Notes: a model not told the origin generated them from the sequence alone. 64,000 bases of DNA from Microbacterium sp. (GCA_003248655.1 QFPM01000009.1:1-64000), one strand, 5' to 3'. Positions 25,401 through 33,424 are shown, counted from the first letter of the stretch. A program made the numbers and translations.

Positions 25401-28400
25401 TGCACGTAGTCGGTGTAGGTGATGGGACTCGGGTTCGCCTCGCCACTGAGGACGCCGATGCGCACGGTGCCTTCGCCGGTCGCGCCGAAGGCGTCGACGA
25501 CGCGATAGGTGAAGGAGTCCTGACCGGAGACGCCCGCGACGCTTGTGTAGACGATCGACGTGCCATCGGCCGAGATCGCGGCGGACCCGTGCGTGGGCTG
25601 GGAGACGATGCGGTCCAGGCGAACGACATCGCCGTCGGGATCCATCCCGAACCCATCGAAGGGGATCGTGGTCGACAGACCGCTCGCGACCCGGCCCGAG
25701 AGCCGTGTCGGCAGCGGATCTCGGTTCGAGTCGTCGGCGACGACGCGCACCGTGACGGTCGCGAGGTCGCCGAGCGCGGGAGCCCCGGTCGTGAACGCGC
25801 GATAGGCGATCGTGTACGTGCCTGGCTGCTCGGGAGCGAGGTAGCGCAGCCGGTCGCCCGAGGCGAACGCGAGCGCCTCCGGCGACGACGACTGGATGGA
25901 TTCCGGGTCCAGCCGCGGCCGGCCGCCGGCCGCGGGGACGTCGTTGGCGAGGACCGGGATGTCGATCTGCGCGCCGGCGCGGACGACGACGCTGTCATCG
26001 ACGGTGATGGGCGCGGCCTCCGCCGCGGGCGGGAGGAGGTAGACCGTCGCCTCCCCGACGACGGACGCGCCCTCGTCGGCGGTGCCGTCGCTTACGCGGT
26101 ACGAGACGGTGCCGAGCAGCCCCGACTGACCCGACGCGGTCGTTCCGGATACCCGCAGCTGGCTTTGCGCGACGGCATCGCCCGTCAGCGACGAGCCCGA
26201 CGCGGGTCGCACGACGATGTCGCTCAACAGGAGCACTCGGTTCGTCGGGTTCGAGACAGCGGCGAGCACGTCGATCGTCGCGTCGGCCTGCGGCCGGACG
26301 AACGCGACGACCGGCGCCGTCGACAGCTGCGCCGGGGCATCCGGGGGAAGGAGCGTGATGCGGGCGGTGCCCGTCGCCTCGTGGCCCCCGGAGGAGACGG
26401 TCACCGCGACGCGGTAGGTGCCGGGCTCGGTTGCCGCGAAGTCGAACTGGGTCGTGCCGCCGACGACGGTGGCCGTCGCGGTGGCGTCATCGAGGACGCG
26501 GGCGGAGGTGAGCGAGAGCTCGCCCGCCGTGCCCGTCACATGCGGTGCGACGTCGATCGTGCGCCGTGAACCCGCCGTGTCGACGACCGAGAACGACTGC
26601 ACCGTCGGCTCCGGGTCCTCCAGGACGCGGACCGTGAGCGCTTTGCTCGTCACTGCGCCGCGCGCGTCGCCGACCGAGAGGGTGATCGACGCGATCTGGT
26701 CGCCGCCGGTGCCGGTGTCGGCGTGCTGGAAGACGACGGTTCCCTCGGGGGTTGCCGCGACCTGTCCGATCCCGGTGTCTTCCGTCGCCGAGAGCAGGAT
26801 CACCGGGTCGCCCTCGGGGTCGACCCAGTCGCCGAGCACGGGCATCCTGACGGTGCCGCCCGCAGCGACCTCCGGCTGAGGCCAGGTCTGCTGGCATCCC
26901 TCGACTCCGCACCACACCGGTGCGGAGTTCTCCGAATCGGGCACGACCCGCAGGGTCACCGTCGCGGGCTGCGACATGAGTCCGTCGACGGCGGTGCCGT
27001 CGCTGACGGCGTACGTGAAGCTGGCGGTCCCCGAGGCATCCGGGGCGACCCGTACCGCGAAGCGCTGTCGGTCGTCGGTCAGGCTCAGCACCCCGAACGC
27101 CGGGTCGAGACCTTGGACGGATGCCGGGTCGATCGCCAGCACGTCCTCGTTCGGATCGTGGTCGTTGAGAAGGACCGGGAGCGAGACGAGAGCGCCGGGT
27201 CGAACGCCGAACGCGTCGTCCGCCGCGACGGGTGGCCGCGGGTCGATGACGGGGGGCGGCTCCTCCTCGTTGGTCTCCGGCGCAGACTGGGCCGGGTCGT
27301 CGAGGTTCCAGTCCTGGCTCGAGGGAACGAGCTTCCCGTCCGGAACCGTCCACACCCAGCCCGAGCGGGCGTCGTTGAGCACGAGCTCATCGCCGGCATC
27401 CGTGAAGACGGGCCGGCGCTGGGCGGGAAGGGAGAGCCCCGCGAAGTCGAGGGTGACATCTCCCTCGGACGAGGACCAGAGAGTGCCCGGCCCCGCTCCC
27501 TCGGGCAGCCACGCGGCGTGCACCTCCCCTGAGCGCACGACGGGCCGGGCCGGGGTGCCGCGCGCGCTCGTTCGGTCGCCGAAGATGCGCTCGGCGGGAT
27601 CGGCCGTGGTCGGCACGCGGACGAGACCGGACTCGTCGGCGACGTACACCGACGTGCCCTCCGGGTCGGGAAGGGAGACCGCGACGGTCCCCGTCGTGCC
27701 GGCGGATGCCGCGGACTGCTGCGCCGTCCAGAACCGCCCGGTGGCGGCATCGACGAGCACCCAGCGTTCGCCCGCCGAGGTCAGGACGGGGCTGGCGAGG
27801 TCGACGCTCACCTGGACGTCATCGGTGCTGCTGATCGTCCCGGTCGGGATGTCGACGCGGATGACGGTTCCTCCGGCCGCGGAGTAGCTCAGCAGCGTGC
27901 CGCGGGGGTCGACGGCGATCGCGTCCGAGGTGTAGGCCGGCGAGGTGGCATCGTCGCCGGCTGCGGCGCGGCCTTGAGCCGGATCGATCTGCGAGAACTC
28001 GCCGGTCGACAGCCTGCCCGCGAAGACGGCGCCGGCATCCGTGCGGTACGCGACGAAGTCGCCGCCGGTGGCGACCTCCTCCGTCCCGGGAGGGGCGGAT
28101 GCCGCCGAGCGCAGGCCCTCGGCGTCGAGGTCGACGGGGACGGCATCGTCGATCCGGACGACCTTCGCGTCGCTGTCGGTGAACATGTAGGAGCCGTCGG
28201 AGGTCGCCACGATGCGACTCGGGTTGCTGACGGCGCGCACGGTGTCGAGCTCGTCGATGGCGGTGTTGATGCGCGCGTAGCGCAGGCCGTCGGCCTGCAG
28301 CACCCACGCGGACGAATCCAGCGGCGGCGTTCGCTGCGCGTCGAGCCCCGGCCACACGATGCTCACCCCGGCAATCAGCGCGATCGCCGCACCGGTCGCC

Positions 28401-28429
28401 GCGAGACCGATGACGTTCGTGCGGCGCAT
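22490..28429 (-). CDS. giant membrane-anchored Ig/cadherin-like repeat protein
   Basis: A 1979-residue protein with TGATG coupling to the kinase gene (ATG at 28429). One TM at about residues 7-28 (IGLAATGAAIALIAGVSIVW) anchors it, with the rest outside. About 40-390 looks like a beta-propeller (repeated short strands such as SDAIAVDPRGTLLSYSAAG). From about 410 come cadherin/VCBS-like Ig modules, marked by VLLNDHDPNED, GFGMDPDGDVVRL and PLANDLDPTQG, with probable calcium-binding Asp clusters. Fibronectin-like modules follow after about 1640. No sorting signal or second TM ends the protein. Long extracellular Ig chains usually bind other surface parts; here it could be the sensory partner of the kinase, which lacks an ectodomain. 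Confidence 0.85.
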   Translation of the reverse strand: MRRTNVIGLAATGAAIALIAGVSIVWPGLDAQRTPPLDSSAWVLQADGLRYARINTAIDELDTVRAVSNPSRIVATSDGSYMFTDSDAKVVRIDDAVPVDLDAEGLRSAASAPPGTEEVATGGDFVAYRTDAGAVFAGRLSTGEFSQIDPAQGRAAAGDDATSPAYTSDAIAVDPRGTLLSYSAAGGTVIRVDIPTGTISSTDDVQVSVDLASPVLTSAGERWVLVDAATGRFWTAQQSAASAGTTGTVAVSLPDPEGTSVYVADESGLVRVPTTADPAERIFGDRTSARGTPARPVVRSGEVHAAWLPEGAGPGTLWSSSEGDVTLDFAGLSLPAQRRPVFTDAGDELVLNDARSGWVWTVPDGKLVPSSQDWNLDDPAQSAPETNEEEPPPVIDPRPPVAADDAFGVRPGALVSLPVLLNDHDPNEDVLAIDPASVQGLDPAFGVLSLTDDRQRFAVRVAPDASGTASFTYAVSDGTAVDGLMSQPATVTLRVVPDSENSAPVWCGVEGCQQTWPQPEVAAGGTVRMPVLGDWVDPEGDPVILLSATEDTGIGQVAATPEGTVVFQHADTGTGGDQIASITLSVGDARGAVTSKALTVRVLEDPEPTVQSFSVVDTAGSRRTIDVAPHVTGTAGELSLTSARVLDDATATATVVGGTTQFDFAATEPGTYRVAVTVSSGGHEATGTARITLLPPDAPAQLSTAPVVAFVRPQADATIDVLAAVSNPTNRVLLLSDIVVRPASGSSLTGDAVAQSQLRVSGTTASGQSGLLGTVSYRVSDGTADEGASVVGEATVYLLPPAAEAAPITVDDSVVVRAGAQIDIPVLANDVPAAGGRPRLDPESIQSSSPEALAFASGDRLRYLAPEQPGTYTIAYRAFTTGAPALGDLATVTVRVVADDSNRDPLPTRLSGRVASGLSTTIPFDGFGMDPDGDVVRLDRIVSQPTHGSAAISADGTSIVYTSVAGVSGQDSFTYRVVDAFGATGEGTVRIGVLSGEANPSPITYTDYVHVQAGQDSVIRVHPLANDLDPTQGTLALERVTPDVPPTALDGSATEEYTRLKERILSVTADTVTIAAGTEPSTMAFFYDVTSSSGNTARGLLVVRVVAQRVPDFPVVADTVLTAADRDDLADGVDVLTGKVLWSGGEPADLVVGLWGDQRGVTVDGDRIRAEPGEDARIIPFSVTGTTTAGEVTTFAFLRVPSSSEGALSLRPGISPIQVGEAQQADADLASLVAIPRGSTLELDREDVRASGARAGATCTPIGGTRIRYVAGEGAPWTDSCLVPVRLEGTSAWTVLSVPVSITPIDPQPSLAPASLEIAPGDTYVFDLSSMTTWQGRPEAIQYSITGTTTSFDVTLQGAQLALHARDSAMPGTVESVLVQVTSHPGVTPARMTLRVGAAPSTLPQGGQISKQCTQASGTSCTIDVIGVAGEVNPLPNTPLKLVSVASASACTGVTFSLASETRVLASWTEDAPGATCAATFTVKDAQGRQSAAARDGAISLDLQGFPHVAASVTQSDYSDGKLTLRVDPGPAQTSYPAVTGFELRWGGQTVAKCTAQGVCPTLSAPNGEQRQYEAFTINDVGPSRESVRTTAWAYDPPDAPSSASAAPVVAGADGGVASLTISGVDFAASRALQISSPVGETMTVPVANGQTNVTVPSFRVGSNTATAVTVTPVSRFEVPTGAGNAATGSIVVNAHGIGAPTTPTLTLSSVNTGGGRATITASGSAGPGGDGASTRYGIVPVGEPCIVSPGGQNRVFANQPDGRLYTYTLCVESWYDGAMFGRATTTAEVRATQSGAAPNGYTFVVGPTAHVNVNDGRATWTIDQSPTSDEQPPFSNVAVFSGYPSSVFDTDPGIQVRYEHTSGWWQSAWAAVTPAAGSAPYQVQATWSLGACTGGSSLAHTSNSSGGIAAIGWDTSAIAYYDADGALLTPDADPWVVPAAAARVEGIRVTVDWSAQGWNLDPATTTLTALCTPAPAGP

Positions 28430-29556
28430 CAGAAAAGCCCCGCCCAGTGCGCGGCCACGACGCTGGCGACCGCGGCGAGGGCGACGGCGGAGCTCGTGAG
28501 AATCCACGGCCAGATGCGCTGACGAACCGTCGGCGGCGTGGTCACGTCGGTGTCTTCGTCGCGGCGCAGGTAGGTCACCTCGTGCGGCGCGCTTCGGCGA
28601 CCCTCGTGCGGAACGTGGCTGCGCACGGGTCCGCGCGCCGTCGCATCGGCGAAATCGACGGCGGCCGACACCGGGACCCACTCCACGGCGGGAACCTCGA
28701 GCGGCGTCGGCGCGATGCCCTCGCTCATCTGCACGGCGCGCACGGCTTCGCCGAACTCCTCGGCCGAACGGTAGCGCGAGGCCGGGTCGCGAGCCATCGC
28801 GGTGGCGAGCACCTGCTGGAGCCCGTCGGGGACATCAGCTCGCGCCACCGGGACGAAGGTCGCGCGCGCGATGCGCCGACGCATGAGCTCGCGGGTGTTC
28901 TGACCCTTCTCGCGCCGCTCGAAGGGGCTGTGTCCGGCCAGGAGCGAGTACACCGTCGCGCCGAGCCCCCAGACCTCGCTCGCGATCGTGCCGGCGGTCT
29001 GCTCAGCGACGACTTCCGGCGCGCTCCACGGGATCGACATGGCGAGCACCTCGGCATCCGCGCTGCGCAGGAGCGACGACGAGATGCCGAAGTCGGCGAG
29101 GACGGCAGATCCGAACGTCGTGATGAGGATGTTGCTGGGCTTGATGTCGCGGTGGATGAGGCCCGCGCGGTGGGCGGACTCGAGCGCGCCCGCGAGGCGG
29201 ACGGCGATCGCCATGACCTCCGGCACCGGGATCCGTTCGACGCGGTAGCGCTGCGCGAGCGAGCCTGGGCAGAACTCCATGACGATGTACGGCCGACCGT
29301 CGGCGGAGATGCCCGCCTGGTAGACAGTCACGATCGCGGGGTGCGCCGACAGGTGCGCGAGCACGTCGGCCTCGGAGTTGAACATGCGCAGCAGGTCGGG
29401 GTCGCGCTCGTTCGCCGGGAGCACCTTGACGGCGACCTGGCGGCGCGGCATGTCCTGCTGGTAGAGGAAGACATCGGCGAAGCCGCCGGAGCCGAGCGGC
29501 CGGATGTAGTCGAGCCCGGGGAGGAGCGGGGGCGCAGAAGGAAGCCTGCGTGTCAT
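28429..29556 (-). CDS. Hanks-type Ser/Thr protein kinase with C-terminal TM anchor
   Basis: A 375-residue kinase. Glycine loop GSGGFADV (23-29), VAVK with Lys44, catalytic HRDIKPSN (135-142), DFG (155-157) and APE are all present, so it should be active. The activation segment between DFG and APE is ISSSLLRSADAEVLAMSIPWS, with Ser but no Thr, unlike PknA/PknB. About 275-345 is a juxtamembrane linker, then one TM (ILTSSAVALAAVASVVAAHW) and only a few residues outside. There are no PASTA domains. It is first in a six-gene operon, with AGAGGAAGG 5 nt before the ATG. Targets probably include the FHA protein at the operon's end. Confidence 0.93.
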   Translation of the reverse strand: MTRRLPSAPPLLPGLDYIRPLGSGGFADVFLYQQDMPRRQVAVKVLPANERDPDLLRMFNSEADVLAHLSAHPAIVTVYQAGISADGRPYIVMEFCPGSLAQRYRVERIPVPEVMAIAVRLAGALESAHRAGLIHRDIKPSNILITTFGSAVLADFGISSSLLRSADAEVLAMSIPWSAPEVVAEQTAGTIASEVWGLGATVYSLLAGHSPFERREKGQNTRELMRRRIARATFVPVARADVPDGLQQVLATAMARDPASRYRSAEEFGEAVRAVQMSEGIAPTPLEVPAVEWVPVSAAVDFADATARGPVRSHVPHEGRRSAPHEVTYLRRDEDTDVTTPPTVRQRIWPWILTSSAVALAAVASVVAAHWAGLF

Positions 29557-29610
29557 GGCAGCCTTCCTCTGTGATGATCTCCCGCAGCACGGAGATTAAT
29601 AGATTCTAAC

Positions 29611-29644
29611 AAAAACCGCGCCGGCCTCTGACGCCACCCGGCGC
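29611..29644 (-). terminator. terminator after the 29647 gene
   Basis: Stem GCGCCGG (29638-29644 on the minus strand) with CCGGCGC (29618-29624) and a 13-nt loop, followed on the minus strand by GGTTTTTGTT. It isolates the kinase operon from the genes upstream. The AT-rich stretch just beyond (TAGAATCTATTAAT at about 29597-29610) is the likely promoter region for the kinase operon. Confidence 0.75.
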
Positions 29645-29646
29645 AC

Positions 29647-30321
29647 TCACAGTTCAGGAAACCCCGGCTCGGCCGTCGGATCGAACGGCGCGTCGAGCGA
29701 CCGCGTCAGTTCCTCGAGCATCGCCGCGATCTGCGGCTCGACGTACTGGCTCACGGCCGCCTGAATGCGCAGGCGATGATGCAGGAGCACCGCGCAGACC
29801 TCCCGCCCCACGAGGTTCGCGTAGTCGTCGGCGAGGCCGACCTCCTGTCGCAGCGCGGCCTTCGCTTCGTCACCCAGCGGGGGAAGGTCGGGAATGCCGG
29901 CATCCACCTCTTCGGCGAGCCCCCCGATCGTGAAGAGGAAGGGCGACCCGGGCACGGGCTCGGGGTCGAGCGGCAGCCCCTCGAACTCGGGCGCGAGGCC
30001 CTCCGCCGGACGGTAGCTGCGCGCGCGGTTGCGCGCGGCCTGCTGGTCGAGCTCGGTCTGGAGCATCGGCAGGTTCCGCGAGGTGTACTCCGCGACCGCG
30101 TGATCGACGATCGTCTTGATGCGCGTCGACAGGCCGTGCTGCACGCCGTGCGGGACGTCGGAGCCGAGACCGGCGGCCGAAAGGATGGGCGAGCCGAAGC
30201 ACCGCCGGCACGGGGCGACCCGCCCCCGGTGCGTCGCCGGCTCCCAGCGCGGCAACCAGCGCAGCCAGGCATCCACTGCCTGGCTGACCTGGGTCTCGAT
30301 CGACCGCTCCACGGTGTCCAT
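29647..30321 (-). CDS. hypothetical protein
   Basis: A 224-residue protein starting MDTVERSIETQVSQAVDAW. I do not recognise the family. It is soluble, with no TM or signal peptide. Near residue 28 it has RGRVAPCRRCFGS, a single CxxC that could contribute to a metal site. The middle is helical, with a recurring pattern of aromatic and charged residues, and the end is acidic (FDPTAEPGFPEL). The upstream frame stays open past 30321 but overlaps the next gene and is Arg-rich, as expected of noncoding GC-rich sequence. It is the last of three same-strand genes, with a terminator immediately after. Confidence 0.65.
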   Translation of the reverse strand: MDTVERSIETQVSQAVDAWLRWLPRWEPATHRGRVAPCRRCFGSPILSAAGLGSDVPHGVQHGLSTRIKTIVDHAVAEYTSRNLPMLQTELDQQAARNRARSYRPAEGLAPEFEGLPLDPEPVPGSPFLFTIGGLAEEVDAGIPDLPPLGDEAKAALRQEVGLADDYANLVGREVCAVLLHHRLRIQAAVSQYVEPQIAAMLEELTRSLDAPFDPTAEPGFPEL

Positions 30322-30383
30322 TCTCGCGTGTGGAGCGCCGTTCCGGCGGATTTCCTCGCGCGGCGGGCGCGCAACCGGCGGCG

Positions 30384-30863
30384 TCAGCCGTCGCGCCGCT
30401 CGCGGTCCTCCCACGGCCATCTCGGCCGTTGCGCGCGCGTGCGCACGAGGGCGACGGCTCCCCAGCCGCAGACGAGCGCAGCGGATGCCAGCGCCACCGC
30501 GAACCACGACGTCACGAACCCGCCCGCCGCCGCGGCGGCGCGAGCGGGTTCGGCTCCCGACAGCACCGCGCCGACGACGATGCCGGCGGTGTAGGCGAGG
30601 AACGTGCCGGCCACGACGCCGACCGTCGCGGGGTACGCGGGTCGGGGCCGCCGCACGACGAGGAACGCGCCGGCGGCGAACGCGAGGACCGCCGCGATCA
30701 TCGCGATCACTCCGGGCGCCTGCCCGAGCCCGGGGACGCCGATGACCTCCGCCCCCTCGCGCAGGCTCAGCAGCCCGAACCCCGCGACGACGAGCGCGAA
30801 GAACAGGACCGTCGCGAACGCTGCGGCCACCGGCGGTGAGACGGCGCCGTGCGAGGCCTGCAT
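30384..30863 (-). CDS. four-TM membrane protein (DUF6121-like)
   Basis: A 159-residue protein with four hydrophobic segments: AAAFATVLFFALVVAGFGLL, PGVIAMIAAVLAFAAGAFLVV, VGVVAGTFLAYTAGIVVGAVL and TSWFAVALASAALVCGWGAVAL. The cytoplasmic tail is RPRWPWEDRERRDG. The size and layout fit small actinobacterial membrane proteins of the DUF6121 type, but I place it there with moderate confidence only. Its ATG shares one base with the stop of the previous gene (TGATG), so the two are cotranslated. Confidence 0.75.
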   Translation of the reverse strand: MQASHGAVSPPVAAAFATVLFFALVVAGFGLLSLREGAEVIGVPGLGQAPGVIAMIAAVLAFAAGAFLVVRRPRPAYPATVGVVAGTFLAYTAGIVVGAVLSGAEPARAAAAAGGFVTSWFAVALASAALVCGWGAVALVRTRAQRPRWPWEDRERRDG

Positions 30864-31771
30864 CAGCCCTGCTGGACGCGCGGCCCCGCCTCGAGCGTGC
30901 GCTCGTACTCGCGCTGAGCCTCACGGTTCAGCTCGCTCACGCGCTTGCCGCGCGCGGCGACCCACGCGCCGAACCAGATCGTCAGCTCGCGGCCGAAGAC
31001 GAACGCGGCGATTGCGAGCGGCGCGAGCACCTGGCCGCGCACGACCTCCTCGCCCTGGCTGGCGGTCAGCTGCCAGAACGGCGCCTGGAAGAGCTGCCCC
31101 AGGATGTGCCCGCCGTAGGCTGCGGCCCCGACGAGCAGACCGAAGATCACCCACGCGCCCCAGCGGCCGCGGTTGATGATCGCGCCCAGGAACCAGAACG
31201 CGAGGAAGAAGACGACGACCGGCACCCAGAACCACCATCCGGTCAGCGCCGAAGTCGCCTTCGCGCCGAGGTTCTCGCCGGTCACATCGCCCGCGAGGGC
31301 GCCGAGCCCGAGGGCTGCACCGAGGTAGAGCAGGCCGAAGACGATGGCCGCCAGCACGCCGATGAGCCCTGCCGCGGCGCGGTTTCCGCGAGGGCGGGGG
31401 GCCTCGGGCGCCTGCACGAAGATCGGCTGCGGGGCGGGCGCGACGACGGGGGCGACGACCTCGGCCGGCGCGACGGGGTCGGAGTACGCGCCCGGCACGT
31501 AAGCCTCATCGACGGGGTCGTTCGCGTAGAGGCTGCCGTGCACGGGCTCGGATGCCGTCACGACCGGCTCGGCCGCCTCGGCCGGCGCCGGGGTCGACTC
31601 GAGAGGCTCGACGGGCGCCGGGGCGACCGACTCGTCGACGGCCACGTCGCGCGAGGCTGCTTCGGCATCCGCGAGGCCCTCGTGGGCGCTCGCGACCGCG
31701 TCATCGGCCGACGTCGCATCGGCGGACGGGGTGGTTTCCTCGACCGGCTCGCCGTACTTCGGATCGCTCAT
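30863..31771 (-). CDS. membrane protein with long acidic/Pro-Ala N-terminal region
   Basis: A 302-residue protein. Residues 1-125 are low complexity and acidic (many Asp, Glu, Ala, Pro, Val) and probably disordered in the cytoplasm. After PRPRGNR come four TM segments from about residue 130 (AAAGLIGVLAAIVFGLLYLG; WWFWVPVVVFFLAFWFLGAI; WGAWVIFGLLVGAAAYGGHI; APLAIAAFVFGRELTIWFGA). The tail is a charged helix (RVSELNREAQREYERTLE). Function is unknown. It heads a three-gene operon and is divergent from the lipoprotein gene at 31899. Confidence 0.75.
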   Translation of the reverse strand: MSDPKYGEPVEETTPSADATSADDAVASAHEGLADAEAASRDVAVDESVAPAPVEPLESTPAPAEAAEPVVTASEPVHGSLYANDPVDEAYVPGAYSDPVAPAEVVAPVVAPAPQPIFVQAPEAPRPRGNRAAAGLIGVLAAIVFGLLYLGAALGLGALAGDVTGENLGAKATSALTGWWFWVPVVVFFLAFWFLGAIINRGRWGAWVIFGLLVGAAAYGGHILGQLFQAPFWQLTASQGEEVVRGQVLAPLAIAAFVFGRELTIWFGAWVAARGKRVSELNREAQREYERTLEAGPRVQQG

Positions 31772-31898
31772 GGCGTGTGCTCCTCACGCGGCGCAGGTGC
31801 CGCCGCACAGTGAGCGTAACGCCCCATGCCCGGCGGCGCAGGGAGCCATGCCGACGTGTCCTCACCCGACTGCGTGCGGCCGTGCCTATCGTGGAGAC

Positions 31899-32540
31899 AT
31901 GCTCCGCTCCCGGATCGCGATCTCCGCCGCTCTCGCGGTCGCCGTCCTGCTGGGCGGGTGCACGGGCACGCCCGATACGACCGCCTCGTCGTCATCCGGC
32001 GCCGCGGCCAAGCCGTCGCCGACGCCGACCCCCGCGCCATCCCTCGCTCCCTTCCCTACGGGGACCTCGGAGTCGACGACGCCCCTCCCCGCCGATCTGC
32101 CGCAGGGATGCCGGGACCTTCTGACCGACGCCGTCCTCGCCCAGCTCGAGGACGTCCCCCTCAACGCCGACGGGATGGGCGGCGGCATCCGCGCCGACAG
32201 TGCGCGCGTGTGCGCGTGGGGCGACCCCGGGGCCGCCGGCACGTGGCTCGTCACCGTCATCGGGTACTCCCCCGACCGAGAGGCGCGCGACGCGCTGTAC
32301 GCGCTCGGGCAGGACGGCTTCACCTGCTACGAGCCGGACGACGGCATCCGCTGCGAGAAGACGTGGGATCACCCGACGCTTCCGGTTAAGCAGGGGCGCA
32401 CGGTCTTCTACCGCGACGGCGTCTTCGTCGACACGCAGTACTCGAACCTCGCGCCGACTGGCTACACGAACGCCGTCATCGATTCGCTGTGGCCCGCGTC
32501 GCCGCTGCTGCGCGCGCCGACGCCGAGCGCGACTCCCTAG
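31899..32540 (+). CDS. lipoprotein of unknown function
   Basis: A 213-residue protein. The signal peptide RIAISAALAVAVLLGGC ends in the lipobox LLGGC, so it is lipid-anchored outside the membrane. A Ser/Thr/Pro-rich linker spans about 25-60. The globular part has four Cys in the pattern QGCRD, ARVCAWGD, GFTCYEP and GIRCEKT, likely two disulphides. The start at 31899 is set by GGAG just upstream and the leader; the frame is open earlier, but that region has no leader. The 32623 protein facing it shares the Cys spacing (see findings). Confidence 0.82.
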   Translation: MLRSRIAISAALAVAVLLGGCTGTPDTTASSSSGAAAKPSPTPTPAPSLAPFPTGTSESTTPLPADLPQGCRDLLTDAVLAQLEDVPLNADGMGGGIRADSARVCAWGDPGAAGTWLVTVIGYSPDREARDALYALGQDGFTCYEPDDGIRCEKTWDHPTLPVKQGRTVFYRDGVFVDTQYSNLAPTGYTNAVIDSLWPASPLLRAPTPSATP

Positions 32541-32622
32541 CCGCCGCTTGCCAGTTCGCGCTGGTTTCGCGGCCGGTTACCCGCACGAGCTGGCGAATGA
32601 ACGCCGGGCGCTGCGCCGTGCG

Positions 32623-33228
32623 TCAGCCCCAGACGCGGTCCGCCGTCCGGCCGACGTACTCGGCGGGATGCCAGCCCTGCTGGCTCGTCGAGAGCCACAG
32701 CCCGTCGCCCGCCTCGATCGTCTCGATCAGGTCGCCGTCGGTGCGGGTGCAGCGGGTGCGCTCGCCCTGTGCCTCGCACGCGAAACCCGCGGCGGGGAGC
32801 GCCGCCGCGGCGATCGCCCCGGCATCCGTCGGCACCGTCGCGAGCGTCGTCGAGACCGTTCCCGCGTCGGCCTTCCAGAAGCAGGTGAGCGTGACCTGCG
32901 GCTGCAGCGCCGTCACGAGGGCGGTCGCGGTCGTCACCGGGGCATCCTTCGACGGCGACATCACCGAGCCGCGCGCGAAGCGCATGGTCGCCCAGAGCGC
33001 CTCGTCGTAGAGCCCGGGGCACTCGGTCGGGACACCACCCGCGGCCTGCGCGTCGCCCGCCGCGACCGGCTCAGAGGTCTCGGCGGGGCGGTTCACCGAC
33101 TCGCCCACCCACGCGAGGGATGCCGGCACGAGAGGTAGCGCGAGCACGGCCAGCACCGCGACGGTCGCCGCGCATCCGATGCCGACGACCCACGCGATGA
33201 AGGCATTCCTGCCGCCGATCCGGGCCAT
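32623..33228 (-). CDS. membrane-anchored extracytoplasmic protein of unknown function
   Basis: A 201-residue protein. One N-terminal TM (NAFIAWVVGIGCAATVAVLAVLAL) follows a short basic start. The ectodomain has four Cys: PTECPGLYD, VTLTCFWKA, GFACEAQ and TRCTRTDGD. The order and spacing resemble those of the convergent lipoprotein at 31899 (C-DLL/C-GLY, CAW/CFW, GFTCYE/GFACEA, RCEKT/RCTRT), suggesting a shared fold. It ends IEAGDGLWLSTSQQGWHPAEY. No family was recognised. The genes converge with an 82-nt gap that has no clear terminator. Confidence 0.78.
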   Translation of the reverse strand: MARIGGRNAFIAWVVGIGCAATVAVLAVLALPLVPASLAWVGESVNRPAETSEPVAAGDAQAAGGVPTECPGLYDEALWATMRFARGSVMSPSKDAPVTTATALVTALQPQVTLTCFWKADAGTVSTTLATVPTDAGAIAAAALPAAGFACEAQGERTRCTRTDGDLIETIEAGDGLWLSTSQQGWHPAEYVGRTADRVWG

Positions 33229-33282
33229 GTGCCCAGGCTAAGCGCGCCGCGCCGCGGCGCCTGGCGGACACGGCGCAACCTC

Positions 33283-33312
33283 CTGCATCCCCCTGCATCC
33301 CCCTGCATTCAG
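33283..33312. repeat. three tandem 10-mers CTGCATCCCC
   Basis: Two exact copies (33283-33292, 33293-33302) and one degenerate copy (33303-33312, CTGCATTCAG). Noncoding. Confidence 0.8.
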
Positions 33313-33314
33313 CC

Positions 33315-33398
33315 CTGCACAACTTCGGAGATCTGCACAACTGCGGATGCCGGGGCCGCCATCCCTCCGAAGATGTGCAGATCTCCGCAGAACTGACG
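33315..33398. repeat. R5 intergenic palindrome
   Basis: CGGAGATCTGCACA (33326-33339) and its exact complement TGTGCAGATCTCCG (33374-33387) enclose 34 nt, with imperfect pairing on both sides. A direct 10-mer CTGCACAACT recurs at 33315 and 33333. It lies between the 32623 gene and rpoC. Confidence 0.75.
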
Positions 33399-33424
33399 CA
33401 CGACGGATGCCGGGGGCACGCGAG

